A stretch of DNA of 64,000 bases from Panonychus citri (GCF_014898815.1 NW_026515473.1:830063-894062), one strand, 5' to 3'. Positions 1-13,097 are shown, counted from the stretch's first letter. Notes: generated from the letters alone by a model not told the origin. Numbers and translations are program-made.

Positions 1-7
1 ACAAAAG

Positions 8-13
8 TTTATT
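8..13 (-). terminator. Poly(A) signal of the IBA57-like gene
   Basis: The plus strand reads TTTATT, which is AATAAA on the minus strand, about 80 bases after the stop codon of the minus-strand gene. It is the only canonical hexamer I see in the remaining 92 bases. Position and orientation fit, but AATAAA is common in AT-rich DNA. Confidence 0.5.
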
Positions 14-92
14 GGTTTTTGTTTAGCACCAAATTTACATGTCGACTAGTTAATTTATAATTGCATTCTATTTACATTAATTGAACATCAAA

Positions 93-1220
93 TTAACTTG
101 TTAAACTTTTCCGTTGTTGGTCATCTGATTGACCCAAGGTCAATTGTGGTTGAGTTCGAGTTAAATAGTAATGTTTTGGTTGTAATGGTTGAGGCCACCA
201 AACAGGAAACCAAGTATTGACATCAACACCCGATTCCAAATGATGTAATTGAAATTGATTCCTAAGACATTCGAATGGTTTTAAAACTGCTAAACCATAA
301 CGTCCTCTATGACAGATTAACTTACCAATAACTTTTTGTTTATCTTTACTGGTTAATCTTGTTCCAAAGCCAAAATTCAACTTGTTTCTATCTTGTAAAT
401 TTTCTGGTAACAATAATTCAATTGGTGTTAATCTATAAGGACGAGATGCTTTGATTGCATTTCTAGCAATGACTCGTTTACCAGTAAACTGACCCTTTGA
501 AATGGCCAAACCATTCATATAATCAATATTTGATTCACTTGGATTAGCAAAACAGGGACGATAATCATTTTTACCTTCAGCAATTCCCATTTTATACCTA
601 AAATGAATATAATCCGTTAAATTTGATTCAACAATTTGATAAGGTACATGATGAGATAAAATTGGTAACAATGAATCAACTGATTTACCACCAAGCCGGG
701 AAACGATACGATAAGAGAAACAACCAACCCGAGGATCACGTCCAATAATTAGATCAGGTGAAAATAGTTCACTCAATTTAGGTAAATCATGACCATGAAC
801 CATTTGAATATTATCAATATCGGGATAAAGGGCAAACAAATTGTAATCCGATGCATGGGTTAAGGTCACTTGTCGACGAATCTTATAAGCAAACAATGTT
901 TTCCTCGCTGATTCCAACAAATCATAATCACATTCAATCAACAAACTATCCTCGGGCTTACCGTCAATACCATAACGTCCATAAGCAACAGCATTTAACA
1001 TCAATTGTCTCTCACTTGGATTACCATTAATCTTGTAAACCATTAAATCCAATAAAATCCGACCCATAGCGTTTAAAAATGTACCATAGATAATTTTACC
1101 TCCGGACCTTAAATCATTTGTGATTACACTTTGAATATAAGGAAATGTATCCGATCCGGTTACTTGTAATAGACCACGATTACTTAGATTAACAATTCGA
1201 TATCTTAAAATAGATGACAT
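93..1220 (-). CDS. IBA57: IBA57/CAF17-like mitochondrial Fe-S cluster assembly factor, signature Cys lost
   Basis: A 375-residue single-exon reading frame of the YgfZ/GcvT-like family. Family members act late in mitochondrial 4Fe-4S assembly with ISCA proteins, supporting aconitase and lipoate synthase. Recognisable blocks: an N-terminal folate-fold segment (about residues 8-60), the MGIAEGKNDYRP stretch near 211-222, the PSESNIDYMNG block near 227-237, and a C-terminal segment ending in WWP near 330-340. The family signature KGC-x-x-GQE appears here as KGQFTGKR (242-249), so the conserved Cys is Gln244 and the GQE is not kept. The length is close to animal IBA57 (about 350 residues). The start used is the first ATG after an in-frame stop. 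It sits about eight residues before the fold, so there is no obvious mitochondrial presequence, and an unseen 5' exon is possible. The gene is divergent from the Ig receptor gene. Family assignment is confident; retained activity is not known. Confidence 0.85.
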   Translation of the reverse strand: MSSILRYRIVNLSNRGLLQVTGSDTFPYIQSVITNDLRSGGKIIYGTFLNAMGRILLDLMVYKINGNPSERQLMLNAVAYGRYGIDGKPEDSLLIECDYDLLESARKTLFAYKIRRQVTLTHASDYNLFALYPDIDNIQMVHGHDLPKLSELFSPDLIIGRDPRVGCFSYRIVSRLGGKSVDSLLPILSHHVPYQIVESNLTDYIHFRYKMGIAEGKNDYRPCFANPSESNIDYMNGLAISKGQFTGKRVIARNAIKASRPYRLTPIELLLPENLQDRNKLNFGFGTRLTSKDKQKVIGKLICHRGRYGLAVLKPFECLRNQFQLHHLESGVDVNTWFPVWWPQPLQPKHYYLTRTQPQLTLGQSDDQQRKSLTS

Positions 1221-2325
1221 GATGTAAACAACAACAACAATTTAAATTACAAACTGAGAAGATAAACAATCAATTCAATTGAGAGACAAAACAAAATTCT
1301 GATCATATGGTTTTCCACCAGTTTATGCTTTTTCTTTAGAAAATCAAAAAGCTCTTTATGCTTTTTATGCTTTCGAATGGAATTTATATGGTGACCAATA
1401 GATGGCGACACATTCGAAGCTCGAATTTTTTTGTTCTAAAAAAAAGATGAACATTATTTATGTTGCTCAGTCTCGAATTATTTTTATGTACTAACATATC
1501 GAGTGTTAATGTTTACCGGTTATTTTTTTGGTCTATTTTATTTATGTTTCTCACATGAAAATCTACCATTTTTTTTTTCTCTGAAAGAATAAACTTTTCT
1601 TGTTATTATCGTTTTTTTTTCGTCTTTCAATCGACATATACTCGCAGTCGACAATCCATTCAACCAATTGAACTGTTTCTAAACAATTTGTTGAGAAAAA
1701 GAAAATTCGAATTTCATTTATTCCTTTATTCTTCTTCTCTCTCTCCTACTCTTTCTCTTTCTCTTTCATTTTCCTTTCTTTCCTTTGTCCCTGTATCTCT
1801 GTGTATTTAGTTGTCTCGGTTTGGACATATTCAAACCGATCGCCATCTCGATAATCATCATTATCCTTTTCGAATACGTGTCTGTGTCGAGTAAAGTACC
1901 AGTGAGAACCCAAAATGTCACCCTAATTGCAAGGGAAATCATACCAAGAATAAATTCCCCAAGTGTAACCAAAAATAACTTTTCAATTGTATTTCCTCTT
2001 ACATTCAACTAATTATGACAATTGTGTGTTCTCCTAAATTTAGTTAAGTGAATCCCAAATGTTCACATGAGATAAAATTCAAGAAAAAAAAAAGTTCATG
2101 TCTCATGTAAATTAATTCAATCTGAAAGCAAAGAAAAAGAAGCAAAAAAAAAACAAGGAAAACAATGGATTTACCAGCAATCAACATTGATTGTGTTCAT
2201 CATCAACATTTGATTAACTTAAACACATATTCCAGTAATCAATAAACAATAAGGAATCAAATATAATATATTATCATTTCTTTTCTTTCCCCTACATCTC
2301 TGGATGAATTATCTCTTTAACCAGG
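1221..2325. promoter_or_regulatory. Shared upstream region of two divergent genes
   Basis: About 1.1 kb separates the start codons of the IBA57-like gene (minus) and the Ig receptor gene (plus). It is AT-rich with a pyrimidine-rich tract around 1733-1795 and no convincing TATA box. The short overlapping frames at 1766-2012 are low complexity and look random. An AG lies just before the Ig-gene ATG (TTTAACCAG, ending about 2324), so the ATG could open a second exon whose 5' UTR exon is further upstream. That is speculative. Confidence 0.4.
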
Positions 2326-2843
2326 ATGAGAGTGATTACCTTCTCATTGATCATTCAATTAATTGCCATGATAAACTTCAATCTTCCATCATCATCATCA
2401 TCATATTGTTTATCATTATTTTCCTTGCAAACATTTACCACAATACCAACAACAGTATCAACATCTTATTACCTTTTACAAGGGATCATTGTAATAAAGA
2501 TAAGTTATGTTAACGGTGGAAAACAGGAAGAGTTACTTTCCACCTCCACTAATCCTGATCCATCATCACTCTTGGTGGTGGCTGGTGAAGAGGGTAAAGC
2601 CATGTTACCCTGTTCAATTGATCATCCAAACAATGATACAATTGATTTAATCCTATGGTTTCGAGGGGAAGATGAAACTGCATTATATTCATTAGACGCT
2701 CGAAAAGGACCAATCCAACGAGCTCAACATTTTCCAAATAAAGATTCATCTCTATCATCATCATCTTCATCTCCATCTTCATCTTTATCTCCATCAATCA
2801 AATCCACATCATCATCTCATGCTTATATCGATATCTCCGGAAG
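2326..2843 (+). CDS. Sidestep-like Ig receptor, exon 1: signal region and first half of V-set domain
   Basis: The first recognisable coding exon of a cell-surface Ig protein of the Sidestep family (in flies, muscle and axon guidance receptors that bind Beat proteins). The 172 complete codons hold a hydrophobic start (residues about 3-17), a second hydrophobic patch (about 48-60), then the V-set strand with Cys96 (AMLPCSID), Trp111 (LILWFRG) and the Sidestep-like LYSLDARKGPI stretch near 120-130. A serine-rich insert (about 141-164) follows, and the exon ends in HAYIDISG plus two bases. The donor GTAAGT begins at 2844 (phase 2). Joining to the acceptor at 56498 restores an Arg codon and continues the V-set domain to DDAGEYRC, so the join is well supported. 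The ATG at 2326 is the first in frame; Met15 is an alternative. Across six exons the protein reaches 524 residues and continues past the window. Confidence 0.8.
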
Positions 2844-4345
2844 GTAAGTCACAGAATAATCAGAATAACAAAAAAAAACCTCAAAAGGAAATTATCATCT
2901 TATAATCTAATATTTAATTTCATTGATGATCATCAAAAATACAAGAGATTCACCAATTCAATTTACTATTACATTGATTCCGTTAGTTGATCATTTATTT
3001 TTAGTTTTTTTCCAATCAATTATTTAACAACTATCATGATCCATATAACATTTGATTATCATTAAAACATAATCGTCATAGTTAATATTATATTATTTTG
3101 TCGTTTAACACAATAGAAAGATATTAATTTGAATCAATATTTACCATGAAATTTGTATCAATTCATCTTGTAAAGATATTAACAATTTCAATCATTATCA
3201 TGATGATGATGATTTTTTCATATTCAATTTAAATTGTTACTTCTTTAAAACTAATAATGATCATATTCATTATTATTATTATTGAATAAGTGAAAAAGTC
3301 AACGGTTAATCATGAGAATTAATATTATTCTGATATGTGTATTACCTTTCCGATGAAATATATAACCATTATTATCATTAGAATATGAAAATGTTATTTT
3401 TCAACATTAACTAAGCTTATTTTCATCTTAATCACAATCATCAGTTTCCACTCATTGTATAATTTACATAACAAAAATTTTCTAACTCTGAAACATTTAT
3501 ATTTACATGAAATTTCAGGGGTGGGTGGTGAAAGTAGATAGCTCATTATTCATATATAATGAACAATTTTCCTCATGCTGATGGGTAAAGGTATTATTCA
3601 AGAGTTAATCTCTCAGATCTGGATTCACAATTTTCTTAAGATTGAATTTTGTCTCACAATATCTCATCATTTTTAAGCTGATATAATATAAGAGAGAGAG
3701 AGAGAGAAATATGTTATCATGAAAATGAATTTTTTACAGGAAGAAAAAAATGTTCACATTCACCATGATAATAATACCAAAGGGCTGAGCATTGATTTTC
3801 GGAATCAAATTTATCATCATTTCATGAGATGAATTGAATTTAATTTGCCTTATTATTATTGCCTTGATCTACAAATCATTCATATTCTGTAAAAAAATGA
3901 CTTCCCCTCTTCCTGGATTACATGTTGTATCCCCATGATGATGATTGGAAATGTTCATTACTCATACTATTCATATTCATCGATGAGGATTTATGTCAAT
4001 TATTATCCTTGTATTTTTTTTCCTTCGCTTCTTCTGTTAAAATGAGATATACATTCAGATAAAGATACATGTATATGATCTCCTCATGTATTCTCACATA
4101 TAATTCATCCATTTTTCTCCATGAACTTAAATCGGATAATGTTCAATATTATGATGATAATAGAGCCTAATATATATTGCTGATTAGTTGAAATTGTTTG
4201 GTAGCAGAAGAAAAAGATTTACACCATTGAATATTTTCCCATGAATCTTTATCATGTAAAAGTTTTTCTTCCTTCATGGAAGGTGAATTATTGACTAACA
4301 TGCAAAATGTTGACAATTGTGAAGTAGAAAGAAATTTGATCTGGA

Positions 4346-4348
<3 letters not shown>

Positions 4349-4386
<38 letters not shown>
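4349..4386. repeat. (GA)n microsatellite
   Basis: An essentially pure GA dinucleotide run of about 38 bases, read directly. It is intronic, with purines on the transcribed gene's sense strand. Confidence 0.95.
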
Positions 4387-4390
<4 letters not shown>

Positions 4391-7300
4391 TTCTAACATG
4401 ATAAAGAATAAGAAAATTTCCTTTTCTTTCAAAATTTTTTTATCTTCTCATGAACACAGAACTTTTTTTCCATTTCCAAATCAGATGAACACTGAAAAGA
4501 AGAGAAAATCTTTTTCCTTTCATTTAATATTTTCTTCTCTATTTTTTTTCATTGAGCAGAGAAAAGTAAAAAGTTCTGAGTGATAAGTTTCCAAATAATC
4601 AGAGAGGAAGAAAAAAATAAATAAGAAAACATAGTCATGGGAATGTCATAAGGTGGAAAAAAGTTTTTCATTCCAATAAATTCATAAATTGTATCACTCA
4701 AAATCTAAGCGAAAACTTATCACAACAATTATCATAATCATACATTGATAATTCACCAAATGTAAACTTTATCAAGAAATGAATATGAATAGAAAAACTT
4801 ATCCATTTGACAATTTCTCTCTCTCTCATTGATCATGAGATCAACTCATAACTAACATGGCAAATTGTGACACTTTTCACTTATTAACATGATAAGTTAT
4901 CGACTCCAAATATTAATCATAATCTAATCAGATTATAACATTATCAGATTAACCAATTTTTACCTTTCCAAATGATTAGTATAAAGTGTTACCTTTGTTT
5001 GTCTGTATTTCCATCAGATGAACATTCAATCAACTAAAAGTAATCTTGTTACCTGATTTAATCTCTAATATAAGATAAACAAAATAATTTGCTGATTAAA
5101 TTGAATCATAATCTCTAATTGCGTCTATTCATTACGCAAAAACGATAATAATGATTAGTTATAACTAATAATTAACTAGTTGATTAATAGCATCTCAACC
5201 AATTTATTCATAAATTATTTCTTCTTATAAACTTTAATATCCATAATTTTGAATAATATTTGTTTCAATATAATATTCAGATTATCATGATAATCATGAT
5301 AAAGTATAATGATTGTTTTGTTTTTCATTACTTCATTGAAGATTCAACTTGACTGTTTCAAATAGGTAACAAAGTGATTAGTTAATTGTAATAATAGTAA
5401 CAATAACATGATAATAATAATAAACTAATTACTTTTGATTTGGAGCAACAAAAAAAAGTGCTTATAACGTTTCATTTACTTGAATTTCCAAGTTCAACTT
5501 AATGATAATTTAACATTTACCTTGATTACATTTATGATTTACTTTTCCATGAGATTTTTTCATGTAATATTTTTAATGATAAATTTTCACTCAACTGAAT
5601 TTATGATTATTCTCTCTCTCACTTTCAGTTTTAATTATCAAACTTATTTACTTTAACTCTTTGTTTAACCCTAACATTATCATTATCATGATGATATTCA
5701 TTTTGTTCACATTTTTCCCCATCTCATTCAATTTAGTAGGAAACGATTCTAATTAAAATTAACCTAAACGATGATAATGTTGTAATATTAACATTCTAGG
5801 ATAACGGTAAATAATTATTTCCTTCCAGTTGTTTGTGGTTAATGTCTTAATATCCACAATGTCAATAAACCTTAAGATTTACAGGTAACATCCATCTCTA
5901 TTTGATGACATTAGCCAGAGGACTTTACATAAAAAGTGACCATAAATTTAGCATCTGAACAAATATTCAATGTTCAAGATGATGTTTTTACTACTGAATC
6001 CAGTCCATTAAAATACATGGTAAATCTTTTGATATTATCTCTTGTCTGGGAAGAAACAAAAAAAGTTCGAGATAAAAAGGAAACCTTTAGACGGTTAATT
6101 TGAAGAAAAGAAACTTTGATTTATGGGAAAAAAAAGTCTGAGACATGGAGAAATATTCATATTCTGAACATTTATCCCCCCACCAGTAATCATGAAGATG
6201 AAGAATCAAGTTGAAAAGGAGAAACTCATTTTTTTCTTGCTCTTTCTCTCATTTAATATAAAGAAAAAACAACTGAGCATTTGTTACATGTGCTTGTGTA
6301 TATCAACTCAATACGTTTTCCTTCATGTTTCTCCCTGAAAACTTGAATAATACTTGAATTTTCAAATTTTCATCTTTCACATTTACCCTGAAATAAATTC
6401 TAAAAGTTTCTCAATAATTCAAAAGCGTGAAAAAAAACCTTAGTAATTTGTGAGATAATATTTATATTTTTCTTCCTCTCTCACTCTCTCATGAACAAAT
6501 CTGAACCAGGAATTGAAAATAATTTCAAATTAAATGATATTAATATTGTTTTAGTTTTTACTCTAATAGGATTTTTAACTTTCTGATAAAGTTCAATAAT
6601 AATGTCTACCATATACAATATATATTATTATTATTATATCACTGAGCTAATTTGAAATCTTAAGATTCACAACATGATGACAGTTATCATGATAATTATG
6701 ATTAGTTATTAGTTTGGCTGAGAGGTTGACAAAAAAAATCCAAGTTAAATGTTGAAATTATATTAATATTATCCCTAAGCAACTTGCTGGTGATTTACCC
6801 TGAATAAGTTTCCTGGTAACACTTTTAATCAATAGTCGATAATAATAATATTAATAGTTATTACTTAGCACATCATCATCTTAATCATGATTCACTTGAA
6901 TTCCATAGAAATAGCAATTAATATATATAGAGAATAATATTTGAAAATGTTATTGATTGGATGGAAATGATATTCGAAAGAAAAAGTTCTGTTAATCTTT
7001 AGCTATTTAACTTATTGGTTGTTAAATTATCTCGAAACTTGGCCTTGTTTGCTAATCCATTTGATATTATTTCATTTTTTGTGCCAAATGATATTCAGGT
7101 CTAGTCACGCTAATGATAATCTTTCAAACATATTATGATATTCCGATGCTAACAATTTGGATAATGATGATACTTATATGGAGAGAAAAAACTTTGATTA
7201 TGTCAATTTGAATGTCGATGAAGTTTCATCAAATACTATCCATTGAGTATCAGGTCAATTCTTAAATTTATTATTATTGATTCATTTGGAGTTTTGTATT

Positions 7301-9620
7301 TTTCATGCTTCATCTTTTTATAGATTATCATTGGATGGAGGCGGAAAAGGTTGGGTTAGATAAAAAGAGTTCATATTGAAACTGATTGAATAGTAACATG
7401 ATAATAATGGGAATGATTGAAAAGGCAAATTTCCTTCCCTGAATTTATATATTCTTGAGAAGAAAAAAAAATTCAATGGATTCTCTGTTGTAAATTGTTA
7501 TTACTCAGTGATTTATATATATATTCCCTTCTGTTATTATCGTTATGATGATGACTTTTTCCTGTGTTCCTTAGGATTCCATAGGAATTTTCTAATACAA
7601 AATGGAGGATTGATAAATGTATTATAATGTTACAGGGAACGAGAAATAGAATGGCTGAAAAAAATCAAAGAAAAACACCGAATTAGGTGATGAGAGGAAA
7701 AAGGATTGTGGGTGGAAGGTGGGATATCATGGAGAATGAATTTATCACCTCATTCTGTTGGAACTTTTTTGGGATGTTTTTTTCGCTCGAGATTTTGTAA
7801 TTTTTTTGCGCCTTCTTTTTCTTTCTCTTAATCATAATTGATGCTCTTTTCACAAATCATGATGAAAGTTCTGATAAAACTAATGAATATTTTTCATTAG
7901 GGTAGATGATCGTTTTACATGAAATTCAGAGGAATTTTCCTGCAGGGTTTTTGAATCATTTTCGAAAACAGTAAGTAAATTTGTTATTTGTGGTTACCTT
8001 TATTTTTCAAAGTCATTTGTTATCATGGAATCTCTGTTCTTTTTCCAGAAATCAACTATTATTCCAATCTATATACATGTATGTATACGTTTACTCTGAA
8101 AGTTCATTTACAAATTCTCTTTTCCATTTTCGTATGGAAACTATCAATGCTTCCAGGTAATTACGCACAGTTGATCAATTCGATATTTAAATTCAATTTA
8201 AATGTTATTTCTGAAAAGGAAAAAGCGAAAAAACTATGAATTCCATTGTAGAAAATGTGAAAAAATAAGAAATTTTCATCCTCGAGGTTCAGAACTTATT
8301 TCTTTCTCGAAATTCACAAGCAAAGTTATTTTCCTCCATCTTTAAGCATTCACAGGGAATCGAGGGAAATTCTCATCAAATTATCAGCACAGGAAAAAGG
8401 GAAAAAGAAACATTATCTCATGCCAATGATAGAAAACAACATCACCCTTAACATTATCTTCTTTACAGTCAATCAATTTTCAGTTTCAATTGAATGAAAA
8501 CACAAGTCATACCCTGGGGCTAAAGAACAATTTTCCCATTGTTATTGTATTAATATCTCTATGTTGGGATGTGGTGAAAAAAAAACAAAGTTTCACCGGA
8601 TAATCAATAACTCTGATAATTGCAAGTAATGTGATCAACGAAATAAATATTCAGCTGATTACTAATGATATTCAGCTAATTGTTATTATGTGTATTAGTA
8701 TTTTGAACTTTCCATCCATCTGTTAACTTATTAATACATTTTGATAAAATCATCAAGTAGTAATTCAGTCACCAATTATCCCTGGATAACTGAAAGTGCT
8801 ACAAGAATTTCTGATTACATGAAAGTGTTTCTCACCTTATAACTATTTCTTCATGGTCAGTATTGTGAATTCCAAGTGATTGATTGTTTCTAATGTACCA
8901 AAAACTATCAAGTTATGCACAGAAAGTCATTAACTGTTGTGAATTCTTGTGAAATAATCTTAGCATTTTTCCCCTCTTCTTTTCTTGGCTTTACACCAAA
9001 AACCACCACGTTCAACCATTCCCTCCATAGGGTCAACCAATTTACTTGTAAGGTAGAAAAAGTCATCACCATCAGAATGACTTGAACTAATAAAGTCAAA
9101 GAACCTCAAGAAAAAAAATCAATATCATCATTATCATCAATCCACATCTCATGAAACTTACCTTTGCGAAATGATTGTAACAATTAACTTTGATCTGTTT
9201 ACATGAATTCATCATAAATTATATTCATTCATCACGATAAATTATTCTTAGCTCATCAAATTTACTATTCAATGGTTTGGGTTTTTTTTATCACCAAAAA
9301 TCAAAAACTACTATCAAAGTAATCACTTGATTGCTTGATTATGATCATTCAAAATAATCATATCTCCAGTCATGATATTTAATTGATCTATTCCCTAATT
9401 CAATAGTTTCATTAACTTTCACTCAAGTCTTATGAAAGTTTCTTTTCCTCTCTTCACTAATGTTGATACTGGAATATTTTTTTCATTATCATCACTAAAC
9501 ATGAGCAATTATCGCTATATCGTAATGAAAGATTATTGTTAAGCGGTTTAATTGAGATTAATTTTCTGTGACACAATTAAATTAATTAGCATCTCAAAGG
9601 GACCATAATTGAGTCTCAAA

Positions 9621-9623
9621 TGA

Positions 9624-9659
<36 letters not shown>

Positions 9660-9661
9660 AG

Positions 9662-9708
<47 letters not shown>
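9621..9708. repeat. (GAAA)n then (GA)n compound microsatellite
   Basis: About ten GAAA units grade into a pure GA run. On the minus strand this gives a spurious S/L/F-rich open frame, which is not reported as a gene. Confidence 0.95.
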
Positions 9709-9710
<2 letters not shown>

Positions 9711-10627
9711 AAGAAAAGGATGGAGAAAAAAAGAAAAGGAAAGGGAAACAAAATGTCGAGAATATTTTTATTTTCTTCATTTCATCCTCATCACTTTTAA
9801 TACTTTTTCTTTTATTACCTTAACCTCTATTCTCATCTTGTTAATACACTAACCAACCATTTCTTCATCATCAATTTTTCCAACTCTTTTTATCTCTTTT
9901 TATCCTTCGCATCCTCATCTTCATAATTGCAACATTCAAACATTTACCAGATTGAGAAAGAGAGATGAGAAAATAATGGTAAATCATAATTCATTCTGTT
10001 TGCAATATTAAGACGATTTTTTTTTTCATCTCTTCATCATCTTAATTGTATGAAGAGAAAAATTATCACAATCACATTTTCTTGACTAATTTTATTTTCC
10101 ATTAATTCCTCACCTTTTATTTTCCATGAAATTCTTACCTTTATTTTTCCCTTTGGAACTTTTGTCACTTGCACAATTTATCATATTAATGTTCAGTTTA
10201 TTTTCATCACCTTTCCTGCAAGATAAAATTAATCATAATGGTGAAAAATTCATGATAATAATTGAATAAGCTGATCGTATATATCTTATACGATATGAAT
10301 TGGATTAATTATAAACATGTAAACAGTAAATCATAATTCATGCTAACTGAATTTAAGTAATAACTTATAAAGAGTTAAATTGAGCATAGAAAAAAAAAGT
10401 TTGAAATAAAAACGAAATTAGATTAATTGAAATAAAATGGATCAACACTCAGAGAATTTGAGTTTCCATTGTTTTCTATTATTCAGTTTCCTGTATTGTT
10501 ATCATTTTACATTGAAATTTATTCTACATGAGTTTTTACATTGAATGATGATGATGAATAAAATTCAGAAGATCGATGAAGCGTAAAAGTCATGAAACAA
10601 AAGCGATAGAAATCAAAGTCTATCACA

Positions 10628-10643
10628 CCCAATCAACAGAAGA
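10628..10643 (+). repeat. Left terminal inverted repeat of the EnSpm-like element
   Basis: CCCAATCAACAGAAGA matches the reverse complement of 20012-20027 with two mismatches. The match stops sharply on both sides, which is why I set the element boundary here. Confidence 0.6.
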
Positions 10644-10830
10644 GACTCCAGTTAGAGTCAAAAATTATTCTCACTCGGCCATTTAGACTCTCAATTGACT
10701 CAAAAGAATAAGACCCGGATTGACTCTAAAATGACAAGATTTGATGCGCTTAAAGATTCAAAATTGATTCAAATGAACTCCTTTTTTAGTTGCAATTGAC
10801 TCAAATTCGACTGTCGTTGTTGTCAAAAAA
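10644..10830. repeat. Left subterminal GACTC/GATTC motif cluster
   Basis: Many copies of GACTC, GAGTC, GATTC and GACTCAA in both orientations are packed into less than 200 bases, far above the density of neighbouring intron. CACTA-type elements typically carry such clusters as binding sites for an element-encoded DNA-binding protein. That role here is inferred. Confidence 0.5.
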
Positions 10831-11000
10831 TATTGATTCTAACTGATTGATATGAGAATCAGAAAATCAAGAATCTAGTACCAATGAATCAATTAAAAAA
10901 ATCAATAAGATTTTGATCGCGAATTTCCGAAAGATTAACAAATTAGAAGAAACAAAAATCCGATAGAAATCATTATTTATTTATATTATGAATCTCAAGA

Positions 11001-12738
11001 TTAGGGAAAACTTTGTGTTATTGCTATAGAATCTAGAAAATCAAAATTTGTTTTGTCGTATTCCTGGTCATGAATCTTGTCATTTTGCGATCTCAAAATT
11101 GTGTTTCTTGCACAAAAGGCTTTGATGATTCGCTTGCGAACTTCATTCTCGGCTTTTGATGAATACTTTAGAATGTCGGCTTTCCTGAAACAATGATCTG
11201 TATAAAAAATCTAATTAGTTTGATTCTCAGGATTTTGATTTTACTTATTCTATTGAGAAACTCACTTATGAAAGCTTGAACTCGATTCAGTCCAAGTTTA
11301 AAATCAAAATCTCCTTGGATTCTTGCATTGAGTGGGTCTTCAAATCCCCAAATGAATGCAAGTGGATATTTTGCTGTATTTTGCTCCAGAAAATTTGTAT
11401 CAATTGAAATATATGATTCCAAAGTTTTTTGATCTAAACTTTTTTTACCAAGTGTTACATTTTTGTAATAACTTTCTGGAAAACTCATTACAATTTGATA
11501 AGCGAATGAAGTTGGATCACCTGGTCTTGCGTTTCTGATTGCTGATTTATATTGATCAAAATCCAATGGAATCAATCCTTCAAGAAAGATCTTATTCTGT
11601 TGACATGAAAATCATAATTATTAATTAAAAATATGAAAATAAGAACTTGTGAATCCAAACATACTTTTGTACTATTTTTATAAGTTCTGTCTGTTTCTGG
11701 AATAGACTGAGCAGTTTCATCCTCTTTCTTTGTTTGATGATCAACCAATTTGATGAAATCAGACAAAAGGTTGATAACTGTTAGCAGAATAGATCCAGTC
11801 GTATCTCTGTCTGATAGGTTTGATTTCATCTTATCTAGATCTTTCAACTGTTCATAAACACTTTTAATCAAAATCTGAGTTATTGAAAGATCTAACTCTG
11901 ATCTATGTGAATCTATTCTCGGCTTTTCAAACTCTTGAACCTTTGCTTTATAATCAGGAAAGTCCAGATCTTTACCAATATTATTCTCATCCTCGCTTTG
12001 GTTTAGAATTCTCGAGCTTCACCTGCTTTTTGTTTCAGATGTATTTGAATCAATTTTTTCAGTTTGAGAATCATTTCCAAATATATAGCTCAAGATTCTA
12101 GAACTGAAAACTTGCTTTGGAGGAAGATCATCAGCTGAATCTAATGGAACATGAGTAAGCTCTGTAACATAGTCAGTATATTTCTTGATTTTCTTCATAC
12201 CTTGATACCCTGAGCTTGATTTCTATCTACGTTTTCTTTCAACGATTTGCCTATTTCTAGAGGAGAATCTGAAAAAAGATAAATTTACTAAATTATAATT
12301 TTTCAACCACTTTTTTTGACTCACCTCCAATAGCAATGATAGATACATAAACATCATACGTCCTTAGTTGGATCTTGAAACAGTTTTCACTTAAGTCCAT
12401 AAACTTTGTGAAAGGTAATTTGAATCCAAAACTTTTGAGCTGAGATTCCTGAATCTTCACAAGGAACGGTTGATTCAAAGATTCATACTTTTCATTCAAA
12501 ATAAATGGATTCAAAATCACATAAAGTAGATTCTTTGGCTTTATCTACAAGTTTATCAGAATCACATTTCTCAGATTTTTCTTTTCTAATAGCGTTGATT
12601 TTTGTTGATATCACTTGAAAGTTTTCTCTTGATTCCAGCACTTGTTGATGGTTGACACAATGATGTTTCACTTTCAACAGATTGTTTTAAATTTTCTTTA
12701 GGACCAAAGGTTTTCATATTTCTTTTCAAAAAAGACAT
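11001..12738 (-). pseudogene. Decayed BEN-like protein gene, paralogue B, of the EnSpm-like element
   Basis: A broken, spliced minus-strand gene starting at ATG 12738 (MSFLKRNMKTFGPKEN), with frameshifts near 12590 and 12510. Segments in order: a small N-terminal domain ending IAIGG just before a donor at about 12317; a short exon starting near 12268; a helical segment (11871-11700, KSVYEQLKDLDKMKSN); a domain at 11575-11275 with the pattern DP-x2-FA-x2-IVMSFP-x9-TL-x-G-x-K; and a last exon after a 60-70 bp intron, from about 11208 to the stop at 11001. Each block has a partner in paralogue A (13098-15583): LPVGFKL/SFGFKL, VAYGG/IAIGG, IEGVLP/EGLIP, KYCFPSHW/MSFPESYY, RKCGKK/RKADIL. The central domain resembles BEN domains (DNA or chromatin binding); this is a pattern judgement. 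The duplication is clear; function is not. Confidence 0.55.
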
Positions 12739-13097
12739 TTTTTCCCTTTGAAACACAAAAATTATTTGATTGTAAGAAAGAGAGAAACAGTTTATAAATA
12801 CTCTGCAAGGAAATCATTTCCGGAAAAGGAAATTTTTAATGGGAAAAGTAACTTTGATTCTAATGAAGGGGATGAGATAATTGATTCCCCATTTTGAAAT
12901 AATTTTTGTGATTAGATTGAATCAGATTGGGGGATAAATGTGACTATTTCGTAATACAATGTGCATATTGAGCACGTGATTTAAAGCTGATTCAAAATCT
13001 ATGAAAATAATTTGTCTTTGAAAATTGAAAATTTGAAAGAAGTAAATGAAAATGTTACTTTTTTGATTGGAAAACTTCTTGAATCCTATTCATATGA

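Larger units (their letters stand above)
2850..10627. other. Intron segment, no gene recognised
   Basis: AT-rich intronic DNA with many TGATGA/ATCATC and TAATAA short repeats. The few short open frames (near 4398, 7988, 8908, 9548) are low complexity or K/S/F/L-rich and resemble no protein I know. Apart from two GA-rich microsatellites I see nothing structured. Confidence 0.6.
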
